From the NCBI GenBank assembly GCA_041596215.1, contig JBFHIZ010000001.1, forward strand, positions 62,001-126,000: DNA of 64,000 bases, given 5' to 3'. Under the pieces are notes generated by a model. That model was not told the origin of the DNA, searched no databases, and worked only from the letters and a program-made list of their open reading frames with translations. This document shows, one piece after another, positions 52,727 through 61,521 of the stretch (the first letter of the stretch is position 1; each line of letters begins with the position of its first letter). The stretch comes from JBFHIZ01 sp041596215. Its GTDB lineage: Bacteria; Bacillota; Clostridia; Lachnospirales; Lachnospiraceae. The translations under genes were made by a program, and so were the position numbers.

Positions 52727-54396
52727 TCATTAACCTCCCAATTTCCTGTAACCATAAAGTTAGAGGCAGTTTTTTTTGCTACTTCAACTAGGTCTTTAGG
52801 ATAACCCATATTTTCTAATAATAATATAGCATTTCTTGTCATCGCTGGTCCCTTTTGAATTTTATAACTAAAAAATATATCCTTTTTCTGAATTTCCTCA
52901 GTAAAATGATAATTCTCATATGTATTTTTTAACAAGGTTGTTAACTCCACATCATGTGTTGCTGCAATACAAATCGCATCATAAGATGCTAAAGCTTTTA
53001 GTATTTGCATTGATGCAGCAATTCGTTCAACGGTATTTGTGCCACGTAGTACTTCATCCACAAAACAAATAACCTTTTTATTATTTTCTGATACATCTAA
53101 CATTCTTTTTATGCCACGAATTTCTGCCATATAATAACTTTCACCCTTTTCAATACTATCTTCTAATTTCATAGATGAATAAATATATTGCAATCTAACA
53201 TTTGCCTTTTTCGACGTGCAAGTATGAATAGTTTGCGCTAAAATACAATTAACACAAAGCATTTTTAAAAAAGTAGATTTCCCAGAAGCGTTTGAACCAG
53301 TTAATAATATACTATTAGAAATTTCTATATTATTAGAAATTGCATTTTCAATTAATGGATGATAAATATCCTGAAATTCAATTTGTTCACCAAATACTGG
53401 AACCGAATATATGGATAATGCTTTTCGATAATTCGCAATTACAATCATACTTTCTATAAATCCCATCGTTGTGACTAACGAATCTACAACTTCTTTCTTT
53501 CCTTGAATCTCATTTAACATTTGATTGAATTTTATTAAATCAATATGTAAGGTCATTCTCACATAATCCATAAGAATATCTAGTGGATTCGACGAGCTTT
53601 CTCCCATAGACATCGTAATATATGAATTTCTTGAAAATCTTTTTAAAGCATGACATTTATTTTTCATTTGCTCTTTATAACTCGAAAATTCATTTGGTGC
53701 ATATTCAGTAACTTTATTTGCAATTTGAATCAAACGTAAGATATAAGTAAAACTTGTTAGATAAGGTTTTACCTCATTTTTATCCTTAAAATAAGTTACA
53801 ATATTGTAAATTAATATAAAAACAAGCAATAAAATGCCTGTCATTACATCAAATGGAAGGATTGTAATCGAAACAAGTATTCCTATCAAAGCAAATATGT
53901 TTTTAAAATTACTACGCTTACCTAATATATCTAAATTATTTAAATAATCATATAAAGAATACTTCCCGGTTGTTCCTAGTTGATGAAATAAATCTTGAAA
54001 ATCCATACGTATGGATTTGTGTTCCATAAAATAAGAAATGAGTCGTTCCATTTCCTCTAACGATGTCGTTTCCATTTTAGGGGTACGTAACATATAGTAT
54101 AAATATTCCTCTCCAGCTGAAGAAAACGTAGTATTCATTTGTTTAAAAACATTATCCATATCACAATCATTCCAAGTAATATCATCCAAAGTCCAATTAT
54201 CTTCCTTATGTTCTAAATAATATTTTTTAATTTTCCCCATTTTTTGTTCTGTTATTTCAAAGTCAGAAAATGTCCCAAAAGATTCTTCTATTGATTTTAA
54301 AAATCTTTTATGCTCACTTTTTCTATCTAGAAACCCTTTTATCGTAATTGCTAAAACAAAACATAAAATTGTAATTATTAATATAATATATTCCAT
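52723..54396 (-). CDS. membrane-anchored MutS-family ATPase
   Basis: 557 residues. An N-terminal transmembrane helix (about 2-20) and a pair of helices (about 166-183 and 186-203) precede a MutS core/lever-like region and a C-terminal MutS ATPase domain: Walker A GSNASGKST (367-375), signature EKGESYYMAEI, Walker B VICFVDEVLRGTNTVER and switch-like AATHDVELTTL. It lacks the mismatch-binding domain, so it is not a canonical repair protein. Membrane-spanning MutS relatives occur in Firmicutes and Bacteroidetes, with unknown function. It is the first gene of a unit with rnhA (4-base overlap). Confidence 0.88.
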   Translation of the reverse strand: MEYIILIITILCFVLAITIKGFLDRKSEHKRFLKSIEESFGTFSDFEITEQKMGKIKKYYLEHKEDNWTLDDITWNDCDMDNVFKQMNTTFSSAGEEYLYYMLRTPKMETTSLEEMERLISYFMEHKSIRMDFQDLFHQLGTTGKYSLYDYLNNLDILGKRSNFKNIFALIGILVSITILPFDVMTGILLLVFILIYNIVTYFKDKNEVKPYLTSFTYILRLIQIANKVTEYAPNEFSSYKEQMKNKCHALKRFSRNSYITMSMGESSSNPLDILMDYVRMTLHIDLIKFNQMLNEIQGKKEVVDSLVTTMGFIESMIVIANYRKALSIYSVPVFGEQIEFQDIYHPLIENAISNNIEISNSILLTGSNASGKSTFLKMLCVNCILAQTIHTCTSKKANVRLQYIYSSMKLEDSIEKGESYYMAEIRGIKRMLDVSENNKKVICFVDEVLRGTNTVERIAASMQILKALASYDAICIAATHDVELTTLLKNTYENYHFTEEIQKKDIFFSYKIQKGPAMTRNAILLLENMGYPKDLVEVAKKTASNFMVTGNWEVNE

Positions 54397-54460
54397 CTTT
54401 TCCCTATTCTTAGATTTATTTACTTCTTATATTCTACTACAAAGTGATTTTCTTAACAAC

Positions 54461-54498
54461 ACAAAAAAAGTACTGGTAATCTACCAGTACTTTTTTTG
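54461..54498 (-). terminator. terminator after the purine permease gene
   Basis: Perfect 16-base-pair stem (arms 54463-54478 and 54482-54497, AAAAAAAGTACTGGTA and complement) with a 3-base loop; lies 11 bases after the permease stop. Symmetric A/T-runs. Confidence 0.92.
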
Positions 54499-54509
54499 TA
54501 ATAATACTT

Positions 54510-55952
54510 CTACATTGTAACAAAAATAAATTTTACTAAAAACAGTAATGCAATAATCGAAATAACAATATCCTGTTTTTTAAATTTTCCAGTAAATATA
54601 GTGATTAATACATAAGCAATTGCTCCTATTCCAATTCCATTTGCTATGGAATAAGTAAGTGGCATCATAATCAGTGCTAAAAATGCAGGCACTGCCGAAC
54701 GCATGTCTGTAAAATCTACCTTGGAGAAATTCTTCACCATTAATACACCAACAAAAATTAATGCGGGTGCTGCTGCACAGCTTGGTATAATCGTTGCTAC
54801 TGGTGTCAAAAACAAACATAAACCTAAGCAAATTGCTGTAACAAAACTTGTAAGACCAGTTCTACCTCCAGCAGCAACTCCTGCTGCAGATTCTACAAAT
54901 GTAGTACAAGTTGATGTTCCTAAAATCGCTCCTGACACAGTAGCAATAGAATCACTTGCCATAGCTTTATTTAAATTTTCTGGATCTCCATTTTCATCTA
55001 ACATATTTGCTTCCGCTGCAGTACCATATAAAGTTCCAATGGTATCAAACATATCAACCAAACAAAAAGTCACAATTAACATAATTGCATTGAACAATCC
55101 TCCGATATATTCTGTTGAAAATGCATTTTTCCATGATTCTGCTTGAAATACTCCCGTAACACCGATTGCTGCAAAATCCTTAAAACTTTCACCAACTGCA
55201 GACATATTAAACGTAGGCAATGTCCATGTGAGCAAATAATATAATACGGTTGATGTTAAAATTCCAATAATCACATTTCCTTTAACTTTAAGTTTTGATA
55301 AAATAGCAATCAAAATAAAACCAACAAATGCAACTACTGAAGGAACAACTACCTCTTTTACTGTCCCAGCCATCACTGCACCGTGAATATCTACGAACTG
55401 CACGAATACAAATTGATTTGATTGAATCAGTCCTGAATTTTGAAAACCAATAAAAGCAATAAACAAGCCAATTCCTGCTGGAATTGCTTTCTTTAAACAA
55501 TCAGGCATTGCTTTTGCAATATACTGTCTTAAACCAGTTAGTGACAAAAACAAAAATACTAATCCTGCTAATAATACAATAACTAAACCTGCTTGATAGC
55601 CTTTAATAACATCGCCACCAGCAAAAAATGCACCTGCAACAAAACTTGTACAAAAGAATGCATTTAATCCCATACCACAAGCTTGTGCAAATGGTAATTT
55701 TGCATAAAAAGCCATAAGTAAGGTACCAATTACTGCAACAAGTATAGATGCAACATATACCGAATTAAAAATCTGTCCCATTTGTCCTGGATCTGCTCCA
55801 AGCCCTACTAACCAACCAGCTGATCCGCCAGCTGAAACTTGTGATGGATTTACAAATACAATATACGCCATTGCGAAGAAAGTTGTTAATCCAGCTACAA
55901 TTTCTGCACGTACTGTTGTATTATGTTCCTTCAGTTTGAAAAATTTGTTCAT
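54510..55952 (-). CDS. NCS2-family guanine/hypoxanthine permease
   Basis: Purine base/proton symporter of the AzgA/PbuG subfamily (480 residues, about 12 membrane segments). Typical segments are TVRAEIVAGLTTFFAMAYIVFVNP, FAQACGMGLNAFF, LVDMFDTIGTLYGTAAEANMLDENG (with the Asp/Asn substrate-site pattern) and GTSTCTTFVESAAGVAAGGRTGLTS. The ATG at 55952 was chosen for the GGAGGG 8 to 9 bases upstream; a start at 55985 is unsupported. It follows the nucleoside uptake genes, in line with purine salvage. No purine riboswitch was recognised upstream. Confidence 0.94.
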   Translation of the reverse strand: MNKFFKLKEHNTTVRAEIVAGLTTFFAMAYIVFVNPSQVSAGGSAGWLVGLGADPGQMGQIFNSVYVASILVAVIGTLLMAFYAKLPFAQACGMGLNAFFCTSFVAGAFFAGGDVIKGYQAGLVIVLLAGLVFLFLSLTGLRQYIAKAMPDCLKKAIPAGIGLFIAFIGFQNSGLIQSNQFVFVQFVDIHGAVMAGTVKEVVVPSVVAFVGFILIAILSKLKVKGNVIIGILTSTVLYYLLTWTLPTFNMSAVGESFKDFAAIGVTGVFQAESWKNAFSTEYIGGLFNAIMLIVTFCLVDMFDTIGTLYGTAAEANMLDENGDPENLNKAMASDSIATVSGAILGTSTCTTFVESAAGVAAGGRTGLTSFVTAICLGLCLFLTPVATIIPSCAAAPALIFVGVLMVKNFSKVDFTDMRSAVPAFLALIMMPLTYSIANGIGIGAIAYVLITIFTGKFKKQDIVISIIALLFLVKFIFVTM

Positions 55953-56004
55953 TCTTAAATCCCTCCTACATAATTTCATTATCATTACAAATCTATTTAA
56001 TAAT

Positions 56005-56052
56005 ATAAAAAAAAGATTGGAATGTCTATATCTATTTTGTCCAATCTTTTTC
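56005..56052 (-). terminator. terminator after cytidine deaminase gene
   Basis: 12-base-pair stem (arms 56010-56021 and 56040-56051, AAAAAGATTGGA/TCCAATCTTTTT) with an 18-base loop and a T-run on the minus strand. It lies between cdd and the permease; the permease gene would need a promoter downstream of it, but none is obvious. Confidence 0.75.
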
Positions 56053-56089
56053 TTTAAATTTAATGAAATTTTAATTTGAATTTAATAAA

Positions 56090-56506
56090 TTACGAATTAT
56101 TGATATTATGCGGACCAAATCCATTTGGTAATAATTCTTCAAGTGAATATGTTTGAAATTCATTTTCATTTTTTGCAACAAGAATTTGAAACTTTTTCGG
56201 ATTAACAAACTCCATCATAACTTGTCTACACACTCCACATGGATATGCAAACTGTGTCAATTCACCTTTCGGACTTCCAACAATCGCAATTTTATCAAAC
56301 TTATATTTGCCTTCACTAATTGCTTTAAATATTGCTGTTCTTTCAGCACATATCGTTGGAGTAAAGGATGCATTTTCAATATTACATCCAGTATATACAT
56401 TCCCGTCTTCCGATAAAAGCGCTGCCCCTACCAAAAAATTTGAATATGGTGCATATGCCTTGTTTCTTACTTCCATAGCTAAACGAATCAACTCATTATC
56501 TTTCAT
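56090..56506 (-). CDS. cdd: cytidine deaminase
   Basis: Zinc enzyme deaminating cytidine and deoxycytidine. The 138-residue tetramer-type protein has AYAPYSNFLVGAAL, GCNIENASFTPTICAERTAIFKAISEG (zinc Cys and catalytic Glu) and YPCGVCRQVMMEF (two zinc Cys). The ATG at 56506 has AAAGGAG about 9 bases upstream; a reading from 56572 would overlap the upstream permease and lacks support. It directly follows the nucleoside permease, giving uptake plus salvage in one unit. Confidence 0.95.
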   Translation of the reverse strand: MKDNELIRLAMEVRNKAYAPYSNFLVGAALLSEDGNVYTGCNIENASFTPTICAERTAIFKAISEGKYKFDKIAIVGSPKGELTQFAYPCGVCRQVMMEFVNPKKFQILVAKNENEFQTYSLEELLPNGFGPHNINNS

Positions 56507-56507
56507 A

Positions 56508-57485
56508 TTATCTTGCTCCTTTATCAAATGGAATTCCTTCTGCTCTTGGTGCCTGTGATTTTTTTGAAGCAAATATTAATACAATAAGAGTTGCAAGATA
56601 TGGAATCATTTTATACAAATAACTAGGTACTCCAAGTTCACTTAATGCTGGTATTCCTGAATATGCTGCAGCAATTGCTTTTGTTAATCCAAAAAATAAT
56701 GCAGCAAACATAATCCGAACTGGTTTCCATTGTCCAAATATTAATACAGCCAAAGCTAAAAATCCATAACCAGAAACCGTCGCATTAAAATTTGTAGATG
56801 TAGGAATCACATATATAAGTCCACCTAATCCAGCTAACATTCCAGAAATCACCACACCTGAATATTGCATTCTACTGACATTTATACCAGCTGCATCTGC
56901 CGCATGTGGATGCTCCCCACAAGCTCGTAAACGCAGTCCAAATCTCGATTTATAAATAATAATTACGGACACAATTAAAATCAAAAATCCCAAATATGTC
57001 GTTATATATGTATTTTGAAATAATAAAGGTCCTAAGAAAGGAATCTTTCCTAAAATCGGAACGGAATCAATATGAAAATTATTTGAAAATTGTACTTGTT
57101 GCACTCCTTGCACAATACGTGCAATAAATATAGCAAATGCTGGTGCAAACATATTCAATGCCGTACCAGAAATTGTCTGATCAGCTTTCATATTAATTGA
57201 TGCATACGCATGAAATAAAGAAAATAGCCCACCTACTAACATCGAAATGAAAACCGCAAGCAATAAATGAATCTGTCCGTGATTAATAAAAAATGGACTA
57301 GAACCCGTTAAATTTAAAAATAAAATACTAACAAAAGCACCCATTGTCATAATACCTTCTAATGCAATGTTAATAATACCACTACGTTCAGAAAACATTC
57401 CACCTAAAGCTACGATTAATAATGGAATTGCAAAAAACATGGTCTGTTGAAACACAAAATATATTACACTCATCGTTTCTGCCAT
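56508..57485 (-). CDS. nupQ: nucleoside ABC transporter permease, NupQ-like
   Basis: 325-residue integral membrane permease of the BPD_transp_2 (branched-chain/ribose type) family, about eight to nine helices. Segments typical of the BmpA-linked subfamily include MFSERSGIINIALEGIMTMGAF near the start, the GLRLRACGEHPHAADAAGINVSRMQY coupling-loop motif and YGFLALAVLIFGQWKP. It pairs with the upstream permease. GGAGG precedes the ATG, and its start overlaps the previous stop by one base. Confidence 0.93.
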   Translation of the reverse strand: MAETMSVIYFVFQQTMFFAIPLLIVALGGMFSERSGIINIALEGIMTMGAFVSILFLNLTGSSPFFINHGQIHLLLAVFISMLVGGLFSLFHAYASINMKADQTISGTALNMFAPAFAIFIARIVQGVQQVQFSNNFHIDSVPILGKIPFLGPLLFQNTYITTYLGFLILIVSVIIIYKSRFGLRLRACGEHPHAADAAGINVSRMQYSGVVISGMLAGLGGLIYVIPTSTNFNATVSGYGFLALAVLIFGQWKPVRIMFAALFFGLTKAIAAAYSGIPALSELGVPSYLYKMIPYLATLIVLIFASKKSQAPRAEGIPFDKGAR

Positions 57486-58612
57486 TATACATCGCCTCCT
57501 TCATCATGATTTATCTTTTTTTCTTCTTTTTTCTTTCTTTTTTTTCGATAATTATTAATAAACAATTTAATAATCAATGAAAAAGCGGAGAAATATATAA
57601 TAATAGAAATAATAATATCTATAATTTCAGTGGAAAAATTAAACAATTGCAAATAATATCCACCCGCATATAAAAATGCAATAAAGATACCTGCCCCTAG
57701 AATTCCAAAAGGATGGCAAGCGCCAAGTAATGCAACTGATATTCCAGTAAATCCTTCTGCTGCTAATGTATCAACGATTTCGATATTTCTTCCTGATGCA
57801 GAAAGAAATACCAATCCGCCTGCCAAGCCAGCAACCGCTCCAGCAATTGTCATTGAAAGCATAATTCCTTTTTTTTCATTGATGCCTGCGTATTTACTGG
57901 CATCCTTATTATATCCAACCGCTTTCAATTCAAATCCAAATGTTGTTTTTTCTAAAACAATATAAATGATAATTACAGTAATAATTGCAATAATAATTCC
58001 CGCATGTACACTCGATCCTGGAAATATTTTATCCATACCCCATTTGGGGATTTGTGCTGTTTTAGCAACTTCATAGGATTCATTCCTAAGTTTATTAAAT
58101 AAAACAGGCGAACTTTTTACAATCCAATTTGACAAGTACATTCCAATGTAATTTAACATAATTGATGAAATCACTTCATTGACATTAAAAACTGCTTTTA
58201 ATAAACCTGGTAAAAATCCCCAAAATGCGCCAAATAAAACACTAGCCAACAAAGCGACGCCCCAATGAATTCCTCCGAGGTTCGTAAATGTAATTCCAAC
58301 AATTACTGCACCAAAAGCACCCATCGTAAATTGACCGGTTGCCCCAATATTAAAAAGTCCCGTTCGAAATGCGAATCCAACGGACAACCCTGTAAGAATA
58401 ATTGGTGTTGCATAATAGAAAATCTGACCAATTCCTTTTAAACCATGAGTTAGTGGCCCAGTTAGAATCATTGCATAACCAGCATTTGCTTCTGCTGGAT
58501 TAGAAATCAGCATAACTACATAACCAACAAACAGCCCAACAAGAACTGCAAAAATAGAAGATAAAAAAGCAAAATACTCTCGTTTCTTTTTTCCTTTTAG
58601 TTTCTTACTCAT
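57485..58612 (-). CDS. nupP: nucleoside ABC transporter permease, NupP-like
   Basis: 375-residue membrane permease, partner of the NupQ-like subunit. Characteristic segments: FAFRTGLFNIGATGQFTMGAFGAV, VNEVISSIMLNYIG, the coupling motif GFELKAVGYNKDASKYAGINEKKGIMLSMTIAGAVAGLAGG and GFTGISVALLGACHPFGILGAGIFIAFL. A long basic C-terminal tail (KKRKKKEEKK) lies in the cytosol. GGGGGTAG precedes the ATG; the start overlaps nupO by 8 bases. Confidence 0.93.
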   Translation of the reverse strand: MSKKLKGKKKREYFAFLSSIFAVLVGLFVGYVVMLISNPAEANAGYAMILTGPLTHGLKGIGQIFYYATPIILTGLSVGFAFRTGLFNIGATGQFTMGAFGAVIVGITFTNLGGIHWGVALLASVLFGAFWGFLPGLLKAVFNVNEVISSIMLNYIGMYLSNWIVKSSPVLFNKLRNESYEVAKTAQIPKWGMDKIFPGSSVHAGIIIAIITVIIIYIVLEKTTFGFELKAVGYNKDASKYAGINEKKGIMLSMTIAGAVAGLAGGLVFLSASGRNIEIVDTLAAEGFTGISVALLGACHPFGILGAGIFIAFLYAGGYYLQLFNFSTEIIDIIISIIIYFSAFSLIIKLFINNYRKKRKKKEEKKINHDEGGDV

Positions 58613-60143
58613 ACGTTACTACCCCCTTTTTAGAACCAGCCATATAAAGTCCTAATTCTTGAATGGTAACCTCTTTTGGATTTAATTCAGCAACAAGTTC
58701 TCCTTCATAAATAACCAAAATTCGGTCACTTAAATTCATAACTTCATCTAATTCTAGAGATACTAACAAGATTGCTCGGCCTTCATCTCTTTCTTTGATT
58801 ATTTGTTTATGAATATATTCAATTGCTCCTACATCTAATCCTCTTGTTGGTTGTACTGCCAAAAGGATATCTGGATTTTTCATAATTTCTCTTGCAACAA
58901 TTGCTTTTTGTTGATTTCCACCTGACATACTTCTAGCGGGTGTCTTTGTACCTTCCCCACTTCTGATGTCAAATTTATCAATTAAATCGTTTGCATATAT
59001 TTCAATTTCTTCTTGATTTAAAAATCCATACTTAGAAAATGGTTTATTAAAATATTGCTGTAAAACTAAATTGTTTCCTAAGTTATAATCTAAAACCAAC
59101 CCATGTTTATGGCGATCTTCAGGAATATGAGATAAACCATGTGTATTTTTATATCGGATTGTTTTTTTTGTAACATTTTCACCATTTAAAACAATTTCTC
59201 CATTTGTTACTGATGATAATCCTGTTATTGCATTCACAAGTTCTGTCTGTCCATTTCCATCGATACCTGCAATACAAACAATTTCTCCTTTTCGTACTTG
59301 AAAACTCACCTCATTGACAACATTTTGATTATGACCTTGTCTTGATGATTTAACGGTTAATTTATGTACTTCTAAAACTGGTTTTGTAGGCTTTGCTTCC
59401 TCTTTACTCACAGTAAGAGAGACTTTTCTCCCAACCATCATTTCGCTCATTTCTTCTTTTGTGGTCGTATTTACATCTACAATCCCAATATATTTTCCTC
59501 TTCTTAAAACGGAACAACGATCCGCCACTTCTTTAATTTCATTTAATTTATGTGTAATAAATAAAATGGATTTCCCTTCCTTGGTTAAATTGCGCATAAT
59601 TTCCATTAATTCAATAATTTCTTGCGGAGTAAGAACTGCAGTCGGTTCATCAAAAATCAATATTTCATTATCTCGAAATAACATCTTTAATATTTCCACT
59701 CTTTGTTGCATACCAACTGTAATATCTTCAATATATGCATCTGGATCCACAAATAAATTATATTTCTCGCTAAGTGAAATGATTTTTTTTCTTGCTTCTT
59801 CCATTTTTAATATTCCAAATTTCGTTTCTTCAATACCTAATATAATATTTTGTAATACTGTAAAATTATGTACTAGTTTAAAATGTTGATGTACCATACC
59901 GATGCCATAATGATTCGCATCCATGGGTCCATTAATTTTTGCCACTTGCCCTCGAACTTTTATGATTCCTTTTTCTGGTTTATATAAACCAAATAAAACA
60001 CTCATTAGTGTTGATTTTCCAGCTCCATTTTCACCTAAAAGTGCATGAATTTCACCTTTCTTTAATTGAAGAGTAATATTATCATTTGCGATAATTCCAG
60101 GGAATTCCTTTGTGATATTTAACATTTCAATAATGTAATCCAT
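58605..60143 (-). CDS. nupO: nucleoside ABC transporter ATP-binding protein (two domains)
   Basis: 512-residue tandem ABC ATPase. The first domain has Walker A GENGAGKST (about 35-43), signature region TVGMQQRVEILKML and Walker B ILIFDEPTAVLTPQE. The second has a modified Walker A GIDGNGQTE and signature SGGNQQKAIVAREIM, with Walker B DILLAVQPTRGLDVGAIE, where VQPTRG is the pattern typical of sugar/nucleoside ABC proteins. The second site is likely to be non-hydrolytic or weak, as usual in this family. The ATG at 60143 has GGAGG before it; an earlier ATG at 60155 does not. Confidence 0.94.
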   Translation of the reverse strand: MDYIIEMLNITKEFPGIIANDNITLQLKKGEIHALLGENGAGKSTLMSVLFGLYKPEKGIIKVRGQVAKINGPMDANHYGIGMVHQHFKLVHNFTVLQNIILGIEETKFGILKMEEARKKIISLSEKYNLFVDPDAYIEDITVGMQQRVEILKMLFRDNEILIFDEPTAVLTPQEIIELMEIMRNLTKEGKSILFITHKLNEIKEVADRCSVLRRGKYIGIVDVNTTTKEEMSEMMVGRKVSLTVSKEEAKPTKPVLEVHKLTVKSSRQGHNQNVVNEVSFQVRKGEIVCIAGIDGNGQTELVNAITGLSSVTNGEIVLNGENVTKKTIRYKNTHGLSHIPEDRHKHGLVLDYNLGNNLVLQQYFNKPFSKYGFLNQEEIEIYANDLIDKFDIRSGEGTKTPARSMSGGNQQKAIVAREIMKNPDILLAVQPTRGLDVGAIEYIHKQIIKERDEGRAILLVSLELDEVMNLSDRILVIYEGELVAELNPKEVTIQELGLYMAGSKKGVVTYE

Positions 60144-60169
60144 AAATACCTCCATAGTTAACAGTATAT

Positions 60170-60196
60170 AGAAAGGGATACCTTTTGGTATCCCCT
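60170..60196 (-). terminator. hairpin between bmpA and nupO, possible partial terminator
   Basis: Perfect 8-base-pair stem (arms 60175-60182 and 60187-60194, GGGATACC/GGTATCCC) with a 4-base loop. The following tract is only TTTCTATAT, so read-through is likely; it could set a high binding protein to transporter ratio. Confidence 0.6.
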
Positions 60197-60224
60197 CTAT
60201 TACTAATCTATTTTACTTCTTTAT

Positions 60225-61373
60225 CTATTCAACAAAATTAACTGTTGCATTTGATAATGTTAAATCAGCAGTTGTAGTATCAGATACATCATCTACGATT
60301 GTTACTTCACCAGCTGCTAAGCTAGCTAAAATCATATCATAATCTGCTTGTGAAAATGTTTCAAATTTTGAAGTTTCCATTGGAAGACCAACACCCGAAT
60401 TTTCTGCTGAGAAAATTGTGGTTTCTCCACCTGGGAATGTTCCAGCATAATAAGCTGCAATTCCATCATACACTGAATTTGATAATAATTTCATTGCTGA
60501 AGTCATAACGGTTTCTGATTCTGAACTTTGATCTACATCCACACCAATAACTTTTGTTCCTGCTGTTTCAGCAGCAGCCATAACAGAATTACCAACTGCT
60601 CCACCACAACCAAAGATAACTTGTGTTCCATTTTCATACCATGAAGCTGCCATAGTTTGTGCTTCAGGTGATGCTTCAAAAGCTCCTGTATAATTGTACA
60701 TAATTTCAACATCAATGCCTAATTCTGCTGCTGCATCATTTGCACCTTGCACGTAACCATAACCAAAACGTACAACTGCAGGAACTGCCATTCCACCTAA
60801 GAATCCTAGTTTTGTATTGCCATCTTTTACTGCAGCATATCCTGCTAAGTAACCAGATTGATCTTCTTTAAATTGAATTGACATAACATTAGAAGCGGTT
60901 TCATATACAGGCATTCCTTCTGACCAATCGCCATCATTTGGAACTCCATCAAGTAAAATAAAGCTTACTTCTGGATATTCATTTTGAACATTAAAAATAG
61001 GTGTTTCAAATAAAAATCCTGGACAAACGATAACTTTTGCTCCACCTTCAATTGCAAGTTCAATAGTATTTACATATGCATCTGTTGTACCTTCTTGTGG
61101 TTGATAATATTTGTATGTTATTCCATTTTCATCTGCATATTGAGCTAATCCTTCCCAAGCACCTTGGTTGAAAGATTTATCATCAATTGTTCCTAAATCG
61201 GTTACTAATGCTAATTCATACCCTTCTACTTCTACTACTTCTTCTTCTGTTGTTTCAACTTCATTCATTGATTCAACTTCATTTGTAGCATCAACATTGT
61301 TTGTTGAACCACATCCTACTAGCATTGCAGTTGCCATGATTGCAACAAGCAATACACTAATAATCTTTTTCAT
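60225..61373 (-). CDS. bmpA: BmpA-family nucleoside-binding lipoprotein
   Basis: Membrane-anchored substrate-binding protein of the nucleoside ABC transporter (382 residues). Signal peptide MKKIISVLLVAIMATAMLVGC with lipobox LVGC (Cys21), then a Ser/Thr/Glu-rich linker, then the BMP domain: LVTDLGTIDDKSFNQGAWEGL, CPGFLFETP, FILLDGVPND, QSGYLAGYAA, GGMAVPAVVRFGYGYVQGA and CGGAVGNSV. The ATG at 61373 has AGGAGG ahead; the reading from 61436 is unsupported. A hairpin follows the stop and nupOPQ-cdd continue downstream. Confidence 0.95.
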   Translation of the reverse strand: MKKIISVLLVAIMATAMLVGCGSTNNVDATNEVESMNEVETTEEEVVEVEGYELALVTDLGTIDDKSFNQGAWEGLAQYADENGITYKYYQPQEGTTDAYVNTIELAIEGGAKVIVCPGFLFETPIFNVQNEYPEVSFILLDGVPNDGDWSEGMPVYETASNVMSIQFKEDQSGYLAGYAAVKDGNTKLGFLGGMAVPAVVRFGYGYVQGANDAAAELGIDVEIMYNYTGAFEASPEAQTMAASWYENGTQVIFGCGGAVGNSVMAAAETAGTKVIGVDVDQSSESETVMTSAMKLLSNSVYDGIAAYYAGTFPGGETTIFSAENSGVGLPMETSKFETFSQADYDMILASLAAGEVTIVDDVSDTTTADLTLSNATVNFVE

Positions 61374-61442
61374 TTTGTTTCCTCCTTTTATTATGTGCAT
61401 TTGTCTTTTCCTATAGAAAAAATCTATATACATCATATACTG

Positions 61443-61471
61443 ATATTACCACATTATATAACGTTTTACAA
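61443..61471 (-). promoter_or_regulatory. candidate sigma-A promoter of bmpA
   Basis: TTGTAA (61466-61471), 17 bases and TAATAT (61443-61448) on the minus strand, starting just after the amylase terminator. TATAAT also occurs inside the spacer. The leader to the ATG is about 60 bases with no recognised riboswitch. Confidence 0.4.
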
Positions 61472-61506
61472 TAAAAAATGGGTTAGAAATCGCACCCATT
61501 TTTTTG
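61471..61506 (-). terminator. terminator after the alpha-amylase gene
   Basis: 11-base-pair stem (arms 61473-61483 and 61494-61504, AAAAAATGGGT/ACCCATTTTTT) with a 10-base loop and following T-run on the minus strand, 16 bases after the amylase stop. Confidence 0.85.
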
Positions 61507-61521
61507 AATATATATACATTT

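Noticed and set aside
54703..55146. Plus-strand open frame of 147 codons opposite the purine permease
   Set aside because: Antisense shadow of a conserved membrane protein; composition mirrors the opposite strand and no start signal is present.
54510..56090. Purine riboswitch ahead of the purine permease
   Set aside because: The gap holds only the cdd terminator hairpin; the conserved purine-aptamer core and its two loop sequences are not present.
61374..61472. Riboswitch in the bmpA leader
   Set aside because: About 60 bases of AT-rich leader with no aptamer-like conserved segments or alternative terminator.
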